The notes beneath the pieces were generated by a model. The model was not told the origin of the DNA. It worked only from the letters and a program-made list of their open reading frames with translations, and did no database searches. The position numbers and the translations under genes are program-made. A stretch of DNA of 64,000 bases from NCBI GenBank assembly GCA_029449245.1, contig JANATF010000004.1, positions 992,001 to 1,056,000 of the forward strand. The letters are read 5' to 3'. The stretch comes from Mortierella alpina (Eukaryota; Mortierellomycota; Mortierellomycetes; Mortierellales; Mortierellaceae). Below are positions 35,149 through 46,677 of this stretch, one piece after another (the first letter of the stretch is position 1; each line of letters starts with the position of its first letter).

Positions 35149-36318
35149 TTAAAATCCGAGCTCCTCCTTGGTCTCAACACCGAGCTGGGCCTTGAGAGGG
35201 GCCAGCTCATCCATGTACTGCTTGAAGAGAGCATCAGATCCAGCCTTGACCTTCAATCCCTCAAAGATGCGGACGGCGGTGGGGTAGTCGTTGACGCGTC
35301 TGGCAGCCTTGAGAGCAGCCTCAATGACGGAGGGCGAAGGGACGAGATCGTAACCGAAGGCGTTGTTCAATCCACGCTGGAGCTCAAAGAGATCATCGAC
35401 ATTGTCAAAGAACTTGACAAAGCGGGCAGTGAAGTCCTCGAAGGACTCTTCATGGTGCTCTGAGTAGTGGCGGACTAATCAGGTTATATCAAGAGATGCA
35501 AGATGCAGCGGTTAGACGCCATAGTTGACACACGCAATAGTAAAAAAGTTCTTCATGACCCGTCCAGCCTCCTCGCCGGATGCATGTGCGTCGCACGCGC
35601 GTTTCCCGTGTCGTGTCTGGCACCGGTATGGTGTGGGCGCAGAGACAGGTAAATACCAAAAAAAAAGTAATAAAAAAAATATATAGAGCAGGTGTCCAAA
35701 AGCGGCCTTCGGAGCTCCTGCTTCTTCCGGACAAGGAAGGTGTGTCTTGTCTGAGATGAGCTTCCTTTCCGAAGATTACGTGCTGAGCAAGCGATAATCA
35801 GGTTGAGGAACACGTCTTCTCCGAAGTGTCGACAAAGAGAAGGAATAAAAGAAAAAGAAGGAAATGAAGAAGAGCAAGGACAAGGGTGATAGACGAGACG
35901 GGTCGGCCTTGATGACTCCGATTTCAACCATGGCGGAGCGGATCTCCTGAAAATAATCGCGATCATTTCCACACCAGATTCCTGGTCGACCACTTTTGAG
36001 AATAAGAAGAAATACACAAAAAGCAACGCCGACGCAGGTATGGCACTCATAGTGCCATTCTCTGCTTCCCATGGGAGGAGCACCGAAGCGGTTAGAGAGT
36101 CCAAAGCTGAGTCCCATCCTTCTTCCATGATGCCCGAATTTCCTGCTTGGGTGAGAAGTGACAATTGATCCAAGGGAATATTTGATTTTCTCCGAGACCC
36201 GAAGACGTGCGCAAAGAAGCTTACTCTGGACAGCAGAGCGGGTGGCAACAGCCGAGCGTGCAACCTGGACGCGGGCAGCGGCAGCAAGGGGACGGGAGAT
36301 GGCGATGAAGCGGGACAT
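35149..36318 (-). CDS. COX6: Cytochrome c oxidase subunit 6 (COX5A family)
   Basis: Two exons: 36318-36225 and 35474-35149 (139 aa). It is a nuclear-encoded matrix-side subunit of complex IV. Exon 1 encodes an Arg/Ala/Ser-rich mitochondrial presequence (MSRFIAISRPLAAAARVQVA). Exon 2 has the family core: HHEESFEDFTARFVKFFD, LFELQRGLNNAFGYDLVPSP, AALKAARRVNDYPTAVRIFEG and a C-terminus ending KEELGF. The splice AG|A-TC joins Gln-Ile-Arg cleanly. The single intron is 750 bp, the longest in the window and several times the local norm. It shares an upstream region with RIB1 in divergent orientation. Confidence 0.93.
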
Positions 36319-37054
36319 GGCGTGTGTTGTTTGATGAGAGGGGAGGCAGTTATTGGGATGATTCGGATGTGTTGAAGTTCAAAAAACATACAAAAAGAAA
36401 ACACCCGCAGGTACTGCGATACAAACCTACAATCACGTGTTTTACAATGCTCGTCAGGTCCTTTTTTTTCAAGCAACACCACACGATGATGAGTTCATAT
36501 ATGCCCGATCTGTATCGGCTTTGGGTTGAGAAGCTTCAGCAGGAGTGTACTGTAGGCGGATGAACCATAGAGCAGCCGTTGCGTGTTGTTGCGGTCTGGC
36601 GAAAGTGCCCATTCTGACTAAACAAATAACAAATAGAGAGTCAAGGCTCTGACGACAGTTGGGTTTGGTGAAGGTGTGTGCCGCAACGACACGGTGCGGT
36701 GCGCAAGAGCAGATCGGATACTGGCAGGTGCAGGGATACAGCGTGTGAAATGGACTACACAAGGGGATGGAATTCACCCGTTGGCTTTTGATCGCTCGCT
36801 TGTGGGTTGCGTCGGCCTCAACGTGGGTGTGTTTACTCAACGTACTGACATACTCGACGGAGTGTTTGCGTGCCGAGCTGCGCTTTGCGCTTTTATCAAG
36901 CCTAGTGGCAGCTTTTCTTCTCCATCCCATCCCATCCATCCCACCCCATTCGCACCCCCCATCCTCGTCCGCACTCTCGCTTGCTTCAAGCAACACGCCT
37001 GTCTCTTCTCCTCCAACCTACCCTCGGCCGCTTGCTCAATCTGACCTTCCAGCA
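36319..37054. other. Divergent promoter region COX6/RIB1
   Basis: Shared upstream DNA of two divergent genes, about 740 bp. The part next to RIB1 is pyrimidine-rich with CCATCCCATCC-type repeats. No gene was seen. Confidence 0.5.
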
Positions 37055-38681
37055 ATGGCCTGCGACATTTCGATGAATGAGCCTGCTGTGGTTGCCTCGA
37101 GTTATCTTCCCAGGAACGTCCTCGACCACATGAACCCCTTCTTCTTCAAGAGCCATAACCACTCGCATTCGCACTCCCACTCCCACTCCCACTCGCACGC
37201 CTGCAGCCATGCCAACGGCACCCGCTACTCTCACTCGCAGCAGCACCCCGTGCGCCAGCAACCCTATGCGCAAGCTCATCACCACAACCAGCTAGCGAGC
37301 GAAACCAACCCCACTCACACTTTGAGCAGCACAGCCTCGCCTCTCTCCCCTCCAGCCGATACCCCATCCTCCCCCTCTTCCTCCGTCCCCAGCTCGGATC
37401 TCCAAACACCTGTGCCTCAACGCACCGCTATTCATGCCCTGAACCCTCTGTCCGTGGCCTCATACAACACCCCTCCAGCGACCCCGCCCCTGGTCTCAGT
37501 GTCCCAACTTGCCTCCACTGCCTCCCATTCGGCAGCTAGCACCCCGATTGCAGAAACCGGCCCAGTGGCATGGTGCACGGCCCGGGCTCGCATCCCGACC
37601 CCAGACGGATCGGAATACTTTCTGCATATCTACGAGAACACTCGGGACAAGAAGGAGCATCTGGCGTTCGTGTTTGGTGATGCCATCCGGAGTCAGAGTT
37701 TGGATAAAGTCCAGCCGAATGAGACCGAGCTGGATCGAGTCAAACGCGGTGCTTATGTAGGACGCCTGCGTGGCACTGTGGCTGCTGAAAGCGAAGGCCA
37801 GCAGCAGGCCACATTAGAATACTCGACGGTATCTGCAACTTCAGCAGCTTCAGCGTCAGCGTCAGCCTCGGCTTTGGCTTCGGCTTCGGTTTCGGTTCCC
37901 TTGGCACGCATACATTCTGAATGCTTCACCGGTGAGATCGGACACTCTGCGCGATGCGATTGTGGCGAGCAGTTGGATGAAGCGATCCAGCTGATGAAAG
38001 CCGAAGGTTCTGGCGTGGTTGTGTACCTGCGTCAGGAGGGTCGTGGCATAGGCTTAGGTGAAAAACTCAAGTAAGTGATCGGCCCATGTGAAATATCGAG
38101 GTGTGAATTTTTTTTTTTGGTTGGCATGAATAAAACCACTCGACCCATCGTGCGAGGTATAATGCCCGCAATATTCCCACAGATAGCCCTGTGCGCTGTG
38201 CTCTGCACCCCCCTCCCCCTCCTCGCTTCTGATCGTCTCGTTTTCTCCATGCATCCCAACATATTGCTAATCCTTGTACTCTCGCAAATCATAATCTTGT
38301 AGGGCTTATAATTTGCAAGATCTTGGCTACGACACCGTCATGGCCAACTTGTTGCTGAACCACGGCGCAGACGAGCGTACTTACGAAGTAGCCCAGGCAA
38401 TCTTGCAAGACCTAGGATTGAACCAGATCCGACTTTTGACCAACAATCCAGACAAGATTGAACAGGTCGAGAAGGGTTCGCAGATTCGGGTGGTCGAACG
38501 GGTGGCTATGATGCCAAAGTCTTGGGAAGCCATTGAACAAGGCCTGGATATGGAGGTCGACTTTGAGGTGAAGGAGGGCGCGGTTGAAAACAAGATTGTG
38601 CGCGGCAAGGAGCTGGATCGATACTTGAAGGTTAAGGTGGAAAGGATGAGGCATCTCATTCCTATCCCTACTTCGATATAA
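37055..38681 (+). CDS. RIB1: GTP cyclohydrolase II (riboflavin synthesis)
   Basis: Two exons: 37055-38070 and 38303-38681 (464 aa). It converts GTP to the first pyrimidine intermediate of riboflavin synthesis, releasing formate and pyrophosphate. The catalytic domain starts near residue 170: [20 protein letters not shown]; the zinc site [20 protein letters not shown] with three Cys; [29 protein letters not shown] across the intron; and NNPDKIEQ. The N-terminal 165 residues are an extension with a His-Ser repeat at about 33-53 ([15 protein letters not shown]) and Ser/Pro-rich sequence. A Ser/Ala-rich insert precedes the zinc site (around residue 255-285). The extension has no known domain. It converges with transaldolase. 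Confidence 0.95.
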
Positions 38682-38924
38682 TCATAGAGATCTATTGATC
38701 CGCACTTTGTAAATTACAAACAATAGGTTAACGCCCTTACCCGACATCTCTCCAGAAAGGAGTCATGACCATGTGTTTATGGGATGCTTTTTTTTTATTT
38801 ACACTGTGAAAGATTGGATTTTTTTTTGCTCGCGATGATGGTTCTATGACAAGTTCACGAGAGGGGGGACAGGGCAGTGTGCGAGAGGGCGAAAAGAGTG
38901 AGAGGAGCGACCAAGGGGAAGGCT

Positions 38925-40614
38925 TTAGTGGGCCAACTTCTCAGCCAACTGCTTCTCAAGCTTGGAGGCATCAGCAGCAAACTTGCGGATACCCTCGGAC
39001 AGCTTCTCAGTGGCCATGGCATCCTCGTTCAACTCCCAACGGAAGGCGGCCTCGTCAAAGGTGACCTTGGGGTACTGCTGGGCGGTCGAGGTGGCAATCT
39101 CGGGGCTCAACTTGCGCTCAATCTTCTTGTTGGACTTCTGGAGCTCCTCGAGCAAGTTGGGAGAGATGGTCAAGAAATCGCAACCTGCCAACTCCTCAAT
39201 CTCGCCAATGGAGCGGAAGGAGGCACCCATGACAATGGTCTTGTAGCCGTGCTGCTTGTAGTAGTTGTAGATCTTGGAGACCGAGATGACACCGGGATCC
39301 TCAGCTCCGACATACTCCTTCTTGGTGGAGGCCTTGTACCAGTCAAGGATACGGCCAACGAAGGGCGAGATCAAGGTAACCTTGGACTCAGCGCAAGCAA
39401 CAGCCTAAAAGAAGAAAAAGCAGACGAGGTTAGGTAAGACAGATCAAGGCTTGACTAAAGGATGACAATAGTTGCGTTGATGACAAGACATTACCTGGCC
39501 AAAGGAGAAAAGAAGAGTGAGGTTGCAGTGGATGCCCTCGACAGCCTCGAGGTGCTTGGCAGCCTGGATACCCTCCCAGGTGGAGGCGATCTTAATGAGA
39601 ATGCGGTCCTTGGAGACACCGGCATCCTTGTAGAGACCGATGATCTTCTTGGCCTTGGCGATGGTGGCCTCCTTGTCGAAGGAGAGACGGGCATCGACCT
39701 CAGTGGAGACACGTCCAGGGACGATCTTAAGGATCTCAACACCAAAGTTGACGAGCAACTTGTCCAAGGCAGACTCGGTCTGGGACTCGATAGGGCTAAG
39801 GAGAGGCAAAGATGCAGTCAACAAAGAGTACGGGATGAGTGTCACAGATAGGTGAGCATTGCTGATCTGTCGTCAACTGGGGGACTTTTTTGGGTTCAAG
39901 AGAGATCCCGCAATTGATAAGCCCAACGAGAACACGATGAGGACGAAACGTTGACGCGCTAACCCAAACCCGCGATGATCCACAAGGCAGGCTTTACAAC
40001 AACGACCTTCCCTCGTCGAGGACATGTGCCCGTTCGCTCCTGAGGTAAGCCGGTACCAATCAGTTGAGAGTGAGGCTGGCAGTGTGAGCGGCAAAACGTT
40101 TTTTTCCCTCTGGATGCGCAGTTGTGTCCTCTTTCTCTTCTCAGCCTGGTCTCTTGCAGCTTTCCCCGATGATCGTTCCCGAGTATGCATGCCAACATCC
40201 ACGACGAGAAGGTGCCATTGATGCTCACGCCATGTAAAGTCTTCAGAACCAAGTGTGGGAGACCCCCAAGAGTGTGGACACGAGAACTATGGATGCTTGC
40301 GAAAACCAAACTTACCCGCCAATCTTCTTTCCATAGGCGATAGCATCGTCAATCAACTTGGCGTAGTTGGGCTTCTGGGAGGCAGCCAAGATCAACGAGG
40401 GGTTGGTGGTGGCATCAGTGGGCTTGTACTGAGCGATGGCTATACAAGAGAATCAAGATGCTGATCAGTCAACCAGTGCGCATCGCAGCCTCTTCTTTTT
40501 TTTTTCCACGGTGGTGTATTCGTTGGAACAGGTGAAGAAGGCGCCCTTACACTCGAAGTCGCCGGTATCGGACACGACGGTGGTGAAGTTCTTGATTTGG
40601 TCGAGAGAAGACAT
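38925..40614 (-). CDS. TAL1: Transaldolase
   Basis: Four exons: 40614-40551, 40439-40316, 39795-39495, 39404-38925 (322 aa, normal length). It is a non-oxidative pentose-phosphate enzyme that moves dihydroxyacetone units via a Schiff base. Seen: [34 protein letters not shown]; the active-site lysine in [30 protein letters not shown] across intron 3; [28 protein letters not shown]; and the usual C-terminal [12 protein letters not shown]. Intron 2 is 520 bp, well above the local norm. A TATAAAG box lies 67 bp upstream of the ATG. Confidence 0.96.
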
Positions 40615-40680
40615 GGTTGTGTAGGAGGATGCAAAGTGATGTGAGTGCTGATGGAAGCGAGAGGAAAGAAAGATAAGACC

Positions 40681-40687
40681 CTTTATA
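40681..40687 (-). promoter_or_regulatory. TATA box of transaldolase
   Basis: TATAAAG on the minus strand, 67 bp upstream of the ATG at 40614, in an otherwise GC-rich context (GGGTATAAAGG). Confidence 0.55.
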
Positions 40688-40699
40688 CCCCACCCACTG

Positions 40700-43071
40700 C
40701 AAGTGGGTGTTGGTGACGTCCAATTGAACACTGCTCTGGTACACGACCCCAGGAAAAAAAAAGCTGTGGCTGGGGTCGAATAGGACGAGGACGATCTGAC
40801 AAATCTTGTGTAGACAAGGACCAGCTGGAGGCAGCAATGCGCACACAGGTTCTCTCCTTTGTCATCGCAAGGCAGAAAGCAAAAAAAAAAAAGAAGGACA
40901 AGCCATGGTCCTCTGTAATCAATCAAGGCACACGTTAAGGCACCCTCGCTTCTAGCTGGCACAGCGCGCAGAAGAACAGGCGTGGTTGCGGACCCCCTTT
41001 TCTCTTGGTGAGACATGATACACGTTGTGAACATGCTTCTGGACGTTCAACACAGCTTGATGGTTTATACATGTAGGTAATCAGACGATTGGTCTGTAGC
41101 GGCCGATTACGCGTCGCTTAGTGCTCTACCGAGGCCTGAGCCATCCAGTTCCATATGACACGGAAGGATTAGAAGAGGCGCAAAAGGCCTAGGCAACTTG
41201 CACACGCCAGTTGCACTCTCTTTGGTCTCCCTCTGATAGACTATAGGTATACTCTGACATGGGCGGATCCCTCCAAGAACGAATGAGAGCTTCACAAGGA
41301 CCTGGTAGATTTTGTGCACACTTACACACTTTCGCGCTTGGTTGAAATGAATAGTGCTTCCGAACATGTGAGTTTTCTAGCTGTGCTTATCATGGTACCA
41401 AGTGGTTCACACTGGCAGATGGACGGTCAGGCCTCGGCTTTGGATGGTGCTGAATCTCCTGCTGCTGGGAACAGCAAATGTCACTCAGTCAGCAAAATGA
41501 TCCTCTTGAGGCGAGCTAATCCAGAGCAAACACTCACGCGTAATCCAACCCTACGAGACACACGAGCCTGGTGTATCATTTGAACAATGTCAATGCGCGG
41601 GCTATTATTTTCCAGCCACATCATGTCAGTGGGGGCTCTCATGACTTTGTACTATGTTCTATTCGTCCTCTCTGTGCTTATTCGTAACATTTTCCTTCTG
41701 TTGTGCTTGGCGTCGATTATCGAGGCGAGGCCAGGTGGCATGTGGATTTGGATGTTAGTGTGGAAAAGCACGGTGCAAAGGCCGCCCGTTGCGGATATTT
41801 CAAGTCTAGTGGGTCTGCTTCCGAACTCCTTTGTTCGTCAAAAAGTGATCGATCGCCTTTGAGAGCACTGTAAAACGATTATGTCAAATTGGCCGCGGTG
41901 TTAGATGATCTTCGAAAGATACATATCGTCGTTTAGAGAGAGTACATAACGACCGCATGTCGATGCTTTGGCGCATGCCGCTGTGCCGCTCTGTCGACCA
42001 GAAGAAATGTCAAGGCGGAATGGAGTATCTTGTGCAATGGCAGGAATGCTCACAGCTGGAAGACAAGATTTTGTATCGTCTGGGAGTGCACGAGATAGAC
42101 GCATGCAAAGACAGGCACAGGTGAAACTTGGATTGTGGGGGAGAGGTTGCGCTCTTGTTGACACTACATCTAGTAACAAGTAGCCTTGACCTCTCCCTCC
42201 ATGTCGAGTCTCACATGGAGACAGTTGAAAAGAACAGAGGAGGAAGATGGTTGATCGGCCGATTCTTCACAGCTGCCAATACACCGTTCTTATTATGATT
42301 CATGAAGAGAGGCGGGCCGAGTATTAGGCTAAAGCTGGCGACTAAGACGAGCGTGAGGAGGGACCAACGAACATGCGGAACTCAGTTTATGCTTTTTGAA
42401 GCTCGCACAGATAACACCACCAGCGAGCGCTGTGGGGCGCAAGGCAAAAAAAGAAAAAAAAGGGAGACGAGGGCTTCTTCTGCATGCATCATCGATTGTG
42501 AAGATTTTTTTTTTTTGGTTTACAGCACACCGATGCATGCATGCCTGCACCCAAAGGGTTGCCCTTGTTTTTTTTTGCGATTCCTTGCCTTATTCAGTGC
42601 AATTCAATGCATCTGACAACATTCATGTGTGTGTTGTTGTCGTGCCCTGTCTGTCCTGTGTGTGTTGTGTGGGAGGGCGAGCAAGCACCAAATCCGTTGG
42701 GTCGAGCAGATTGGTCGCTTCGGTCATTCTGTTGGAGTGGGCACGGCACCCTGTCGCCTGTTCATCAATCATCACCCACAAAACACAGGACACAAACACA
42801 CCGCTTTCATTTTTCGCTCTTTTCTCCTTTCCTTCTCGCTTGCTCGCTCGCCTCACCCTCCTCCCTCACACACACACTGTCCATAGCTTCCTCTTCCTCG
42901 CACACGCCCTTGTACATATCCATACCGTCCATCCTACGCCTCAACCTCTTCGCCTGTTAATAGTCCTTGTCCTTCACCTTCTCATCGTCGTATATCCATC
43001 GCCATCGCCGTCTCACCGTCCTCCTCCTCCCCTCAACTATCTCCTTTCCGTCCAGCACCGTTAATAGTTTG
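40700..43071. other. Gene-poor region between transaldolase and the Kelch-BTB gene
   Basis: About 2.3 kb without a supported gene. Short frames between 41000 and 42200 lack domains and introns that fit. The right 500 bp are C/T-rich promoter and leader of the Kelch-BTB gene; a 222-codon frame there (42396-43064) is low-complexity leader in my judgement. Confidence 0.45.
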
Positions 43072-43207
43072 GTAAGCACAGCCGCCCGTTTATGCGAGAA
43101 AAAACAACTGCAGTCCTCGGTTGGTCGGAGAGCAGACCCTTTCTAACACCTTCGCGCCCGCTTCTTCTCTTGTTTTCCTGCACTGTCTTTGCACCAATTT
43201 CGCGCAG
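43072..43207 (+). other. Candidate 5' UTR intron of the Kelch-BTB gene
   Basis: Donor TTG|GTAAGC at 43072 and acceptor TTCGCGCAG ending at 43207 lie in the leader, 212 bp before the start codon. Only sequence signals support it. Confidence 0.35.
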
Positions 43208-43419
43208 CCGAGTGCCGAGCCGCCCTGTGGAGTATTTGCGTTAATTCAGCCAGTCATTCGCCAGGAACTCAAATCGACGTACCTGCCCCACATACCTCGA
43301 CCACTGGAGGTGCTTCTTTGCTCTCACTCACTCGCCCACTGCCGAGCGCACGCTCCCATCGCCTCAGCACTTTCTCCACTTTCTCCACCTTCTCCACTCC
43401 CACCCGTCGCAGTCGTGCA

Positions 43420-46400
43420 ATGACCGTCGTGGCAGCCTCACGGCGCGCACCTCAGGTTGGCCTGGGCAGCAGCCATGCCGTGTTCCAGATCGACACCAGC
43501 CCAGTGCTTCCCAAGTCCATGCAGCAGCAGGTGCTCTACCCGCAGCAGCCGTTGCCACCCACCATGCCCACACAAGTCTCCACCAAGGCTCTGGCCATGA
43601 CATCCAGCGCCACCAAAGGTGCACCGCCGCCGTCACTCATGGGCTCTGCCATTGTCCTGGTCAACGATTCGGCACTGCACTGCTTTGGTGGCCGTCTCGA
43701 GAACCGAGAGCTCACCAACTGCCACTACGTACTCGATCTTGGCACCCACTCCTGGGAGGCCATCCATCCTGCTCCCATCACACCTACGGAACCATCGGTC
43801 GATGGGAGCGAGAATGCATCAAGTGCGGCATCCACCCCGGGCTCAAGCAGTGCGATCTCGGACCCCAATGCATACCTCTCACTGTCTTTGACAACGGATC
43901 CAATCAACTCCTCAGGGTCGCTTTCAGGCGAAGTGTCAGTCCCACCTCAACCACGTTACTTCCATACTCTTAATGCCTTTGGGACGTCGTTGATTCTTTT
44001 TGGAGGCATGGGGATTGTTCAGTCTAGCACCGAGAGCGAGCAGGACAGCAGCGAGGAGAGCGACGAGGCACAAAAGAGCAAGAGCTCGACGACCATGGCA
44101 GCCATGAATGATATTCACGTTTTCGACATCCTTACACAGCGGTGGCAGCAAAAGCACCCGAGCGTCAATGTGCACACGCCCAAACCTCGGTGGGCACATA
44201 TGGCAACGATCTTGGATCATTATTTGGTCGTCATTGGCGGCACGGATACAGCGAAGGCGTATGTTGAGGATGCCTGTGTGCTTGATCTTCACACCTGGGA
44301 GTGGGTGGCCTCGATTCAGTCCATTGGCCAGTGCGGTTCATACAGGACAATTGCAGCTACAGGACCAAGCAAGCAATCATCGGCTTCTGCAGCTCCGTCC
44401 TCACCTTCGTTCCCATCTTCCAAAATATCCTGGCCTTCTACCGACTCGGGCCCTATTGATGCCATGACTAGCATCTCCATGGTTCTTAGTGGCCGTATCA
44501 ACACCTCAAACTCTGCATCATTGGCCTCACAGGATGCGGATTCGACAGCGAACACCTCTGCGGATATCACGACCTCGCCAGCGGCCAGCAGCAATGGAAA
44601 GAATTCAGGAGGGCTAGTGAGCGGCGAGTTGACCCCTGCCTTCAAGACAGGAAAGGAGGTGCCATCGATCTATCTCTACTCCAACTACAATTTCCAAAAT
44701 CTGCAGAGGGACTTCAAGGTCATCACACCTCACTACACGCATCTCACAGCTGCCAATGCAGAGTTTACCGCGCCGTCCTCAGGACCAACACCACCCCCAT
44801 CCTTCTCCTTGGTTGAAAAGACACAAGCCCTGACTATGATGGGGCATGAGCTGCCTCCGGGCCTGCGGTTCCCTCAAGGTCACGTCTATCAGAACCAGCT
44901 GATTTTAACAGGCACGCTCATCATCCCAGGAAAGGCTCCCACGCTGGCAATATACTCTTTCAACCTTACAGTTTACAAGTGGGAGCGACTTGCGACCGAC
45001 AACACATTGGAGTCTGGATCTTGGACTCGGACACTACTCCATCCCGCAACGGGAACTCTGCTTATTTTTGGTCACTATGACGCGAATGCAGAGACGGATT
45101 ATGCCAACAGGATTCAGCACCTTGACCACATGATCCGCATCGACCTGCAAGCTTACGGTCTCTACGAGCGCCCGATCCCATCGCTGCCGACGTGTGCACA
45201 AGAGCTCGGTCAAGATCTGCTGGCGAACCCAAGTCTGAGTGATATGCACGTGGCATCTGCCACGGGGACACTCTTCGGAGCGAGCTCGACCATGCTAGCA
45301 GTCCGCTGGCCAGAGTTTTCGTCGTTGCTGCTCTCACCGCCCTACGTGACCCCATTGATCCTGACCGTGCCTGTGCCAGATGAGGTGGTACCAATCTTTT
45401 TGCAGTACCTTTATACTGGAGCTGTACCCTCGACCATTGCTGCTGGCATTGCCGACTATTTGTTGATCCTGGCCAAGCGGTACGATTTGAAGGGACTCTA
45501 TGCGCTCACGATGGATATTCTTCATCAGACGATCCACCAAAACCCGATCCGGATTTATAGTTCAGCACTCATGGCGTGTGAGGTGGGCCTGCAAGCAAGG
45601 GCAGTGGGCATGGCTCTGTCGCAGCAAGCGGCCCTCAATGCTTCTCCACAATACCTTGCAGGCGCAGCCGAAGGCAGAGATCTGCCACCGACGCCAACAT
45701 CCACGAATGGACTCAGGAGGGTCTCGATAGCACTGACGCGAGGCTCGAGCACACGTATCCTACCTCCCTCGACCAAGCTACCCTCCCATCGACGTGGGGC
45801 GTCGATCCAGTCAAGAGACAGTGTCAGCACGGATGGAGGTCTGGTCGGTGAGGGGCTCTTGCAGCAATACAACGGTGGCCAGCGCATTATGCCAGCCATG
45901 ACTCAGGAGGACGAGGATCGACAGGGTCCCTTGTTCCTGTCTTCACCCGATCCACGCCAACGCAAGATGCGAGCAGCACCGTTGCCACCTCATTCAACAT
46001 CCGATTCGCAGTACCAAAACGCGTATCCATCGCCTCTTTCACCTTCCTTCCAGCAACATCCCTTCTCATCGCAGTCGCTCACGGGAGGGTTTGGGTTGGA
46101 TGATTATTCACCGGACGATCGGACCTTACAGGCCAAGATGCGGCTGCAGATGCAAATGCAGCATGAGCTCGATCCTCAACAGCAACAAAAATATCAGCGA
46201 CAATTGCAGGAAGAGTACATGCAGCAGCAACAGCTCCTGTTTGAACAGCAACACATGAAGGAGCAGGAGATGATGGTAATGGAGCAGCATCGATTGCAGC
46301 AGCAACGGTATGTTCAACGACAGCGGAAACTGAAGGCGCAGCAGAGGGAGCAAGAGGTCCCGAATCCAGTGGCGGTTCTTGGAGCTTTGGACTATCACTT

Positions 46401-46617
46401 TGGAGGGTACAAGCAACCCCCGGCACCCTCCAAGATCCGCGCAACGAATGATGGGATGCAGTACGATTCCCTTGGATCTGGAAAATCAGGTACCAGTAAG
46501 GGCAGCTCCAGCAGCAGTCGCGACAAGGACAAGAAGGAAAAGGGTTTATTCAACAAGATAAAGCCTCCAAAACCAACTATTAGTGGTGCTGACCTCATGA
46601 AGAGCGCCGGATTCTAG
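43420..46617 (+). CDS. Large Kelch-BTB/POZ protein with Gln-rich tail
   Basis: A single exon, 1065 aa from the ATG at 43420 (the frame continues upstream but only through pyrimidine-rich leader). Kelch-type repeats at about residues 73-340: ALHCFGGRLENRE, RYFHTLNAFGTSLILFGGMG, PRWAHMATILDHYLVVIGGTD, and a further blade at about 480-570 with NLTVYKWERL. A BTB/POZ domain spans about 605-715: SDMHVASATGTLFGASSTML, FLQYLYTGAVP, KRYDLKGLYAL. The last 350 residues are Ser-rich, then Gln/Met-rich (about 905-980), and end in a lysine-rich segment. The layout resembles fission yeast Ral2, which acts with Ras1, but this is similarity of architecture only. A Cul3 adaptor role is the alternative. Confidence 0.85.
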   Translation: MTVVAASRRAPQVGLGSSHAVFQIDTSPVLPKSMQQQVLYPQQPLPPTMPTQVSTKALAMTSSATKGAPPPSLMGSAIVLVNDSALHCFGGRLENRELTNCHYVLDLGTHSWEAIHPAPITPTEPSVDGSENASSAASTPGSSSAISDPNAYLSLSLTTDPINSSGSLSGEVSVPPQPRYFHTLNAFGTSLILFGGMGIVQSSTESEQDSSEESDEAQKSKSSTTMAAMNDIHVFDILTQRWQQKHPSVNVHTPKPRWAHMATILDHYLVVIGGTDTAKAYVEDACVLDLHTWEWVASIQSIGQCGSYRTIAATGPSKQSSASAAPSSPSFPSSKISWPSTDSGPIDAMTSISMVLSGRINTSNSASLASQDADSTANTSADITTSPAASSNGKNSGGLVSGELTPAFKTGKEVPSIYLYSNYNFQNLQRDFKVITPHYTHLTAANAEFTAPSSGPTPPPSFSLVEKTQALTMMGHELPPGLRFPQGHVYQNQLILTGTLIIPGKAPTLAIYSFNLTVYKWERLATDNTLESGSWTRTLLHPATGTLLIFGHYDANAETDYANRIQHLDHMIRIDLQAYGLYERPIPSLPTCAQELGQDLLANPSLSDMHVASATGTLFGASSTMLAVRWPEFSSLLLSPPYVTPLILTVPVPDEVVPIFLQYLYTGAVPSTIAAGIADYLLILAKRYDLKGLYALTMDILHQTIHQNPIRIYSSALMACEVGLQARAVGMALSQQAALNASPQYLAGAAEGRDLPPTPTSTNGLRRVSIALTRGSSTRILPPSTKLPSHRRGASIQSRDSVSTDGGLVGEGLLQQYNGGQRIMPAMTQEDEDRQGPLFLSSPDPRQRKMRAAPLPPHSTSDSQYQNAYPSPLSPSFQQHPFSSQSLTGGFGLDDYSPDDRTLQAKMRLQMQMQHELDPQQQQKYQRQLQEEYMQQQQLLFEQQHMKEQEMMVMEQHRLQQQRYVQRQRKLKAQQREQEVPNPVAVLGALDYHFGGYKQPPAPSKIRATNDGMQYDSLGSGKSGTSKGSSSSSRDKDKKEKGLFNKIKPPKPTISGADLMKSAGF

Positions 46618-46677
46618 TCTATAAAATTGTAATATATATCTATCTCAAGGGTTCTTCTTTCCCACCTTTTAATGTGA

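Noticed and set aside
38877-39437. Plus-strand frame antisense to transaldolase
   Set aside because: The transaldolase exon on the minus strand fully explains the region.
42396-43064. 222-codon frame upstream of the Kelch-BTB gene
   Set aside because: Low-complexity, pyrimidine-rich leader with no domain; likely promoter and 5' UTR.
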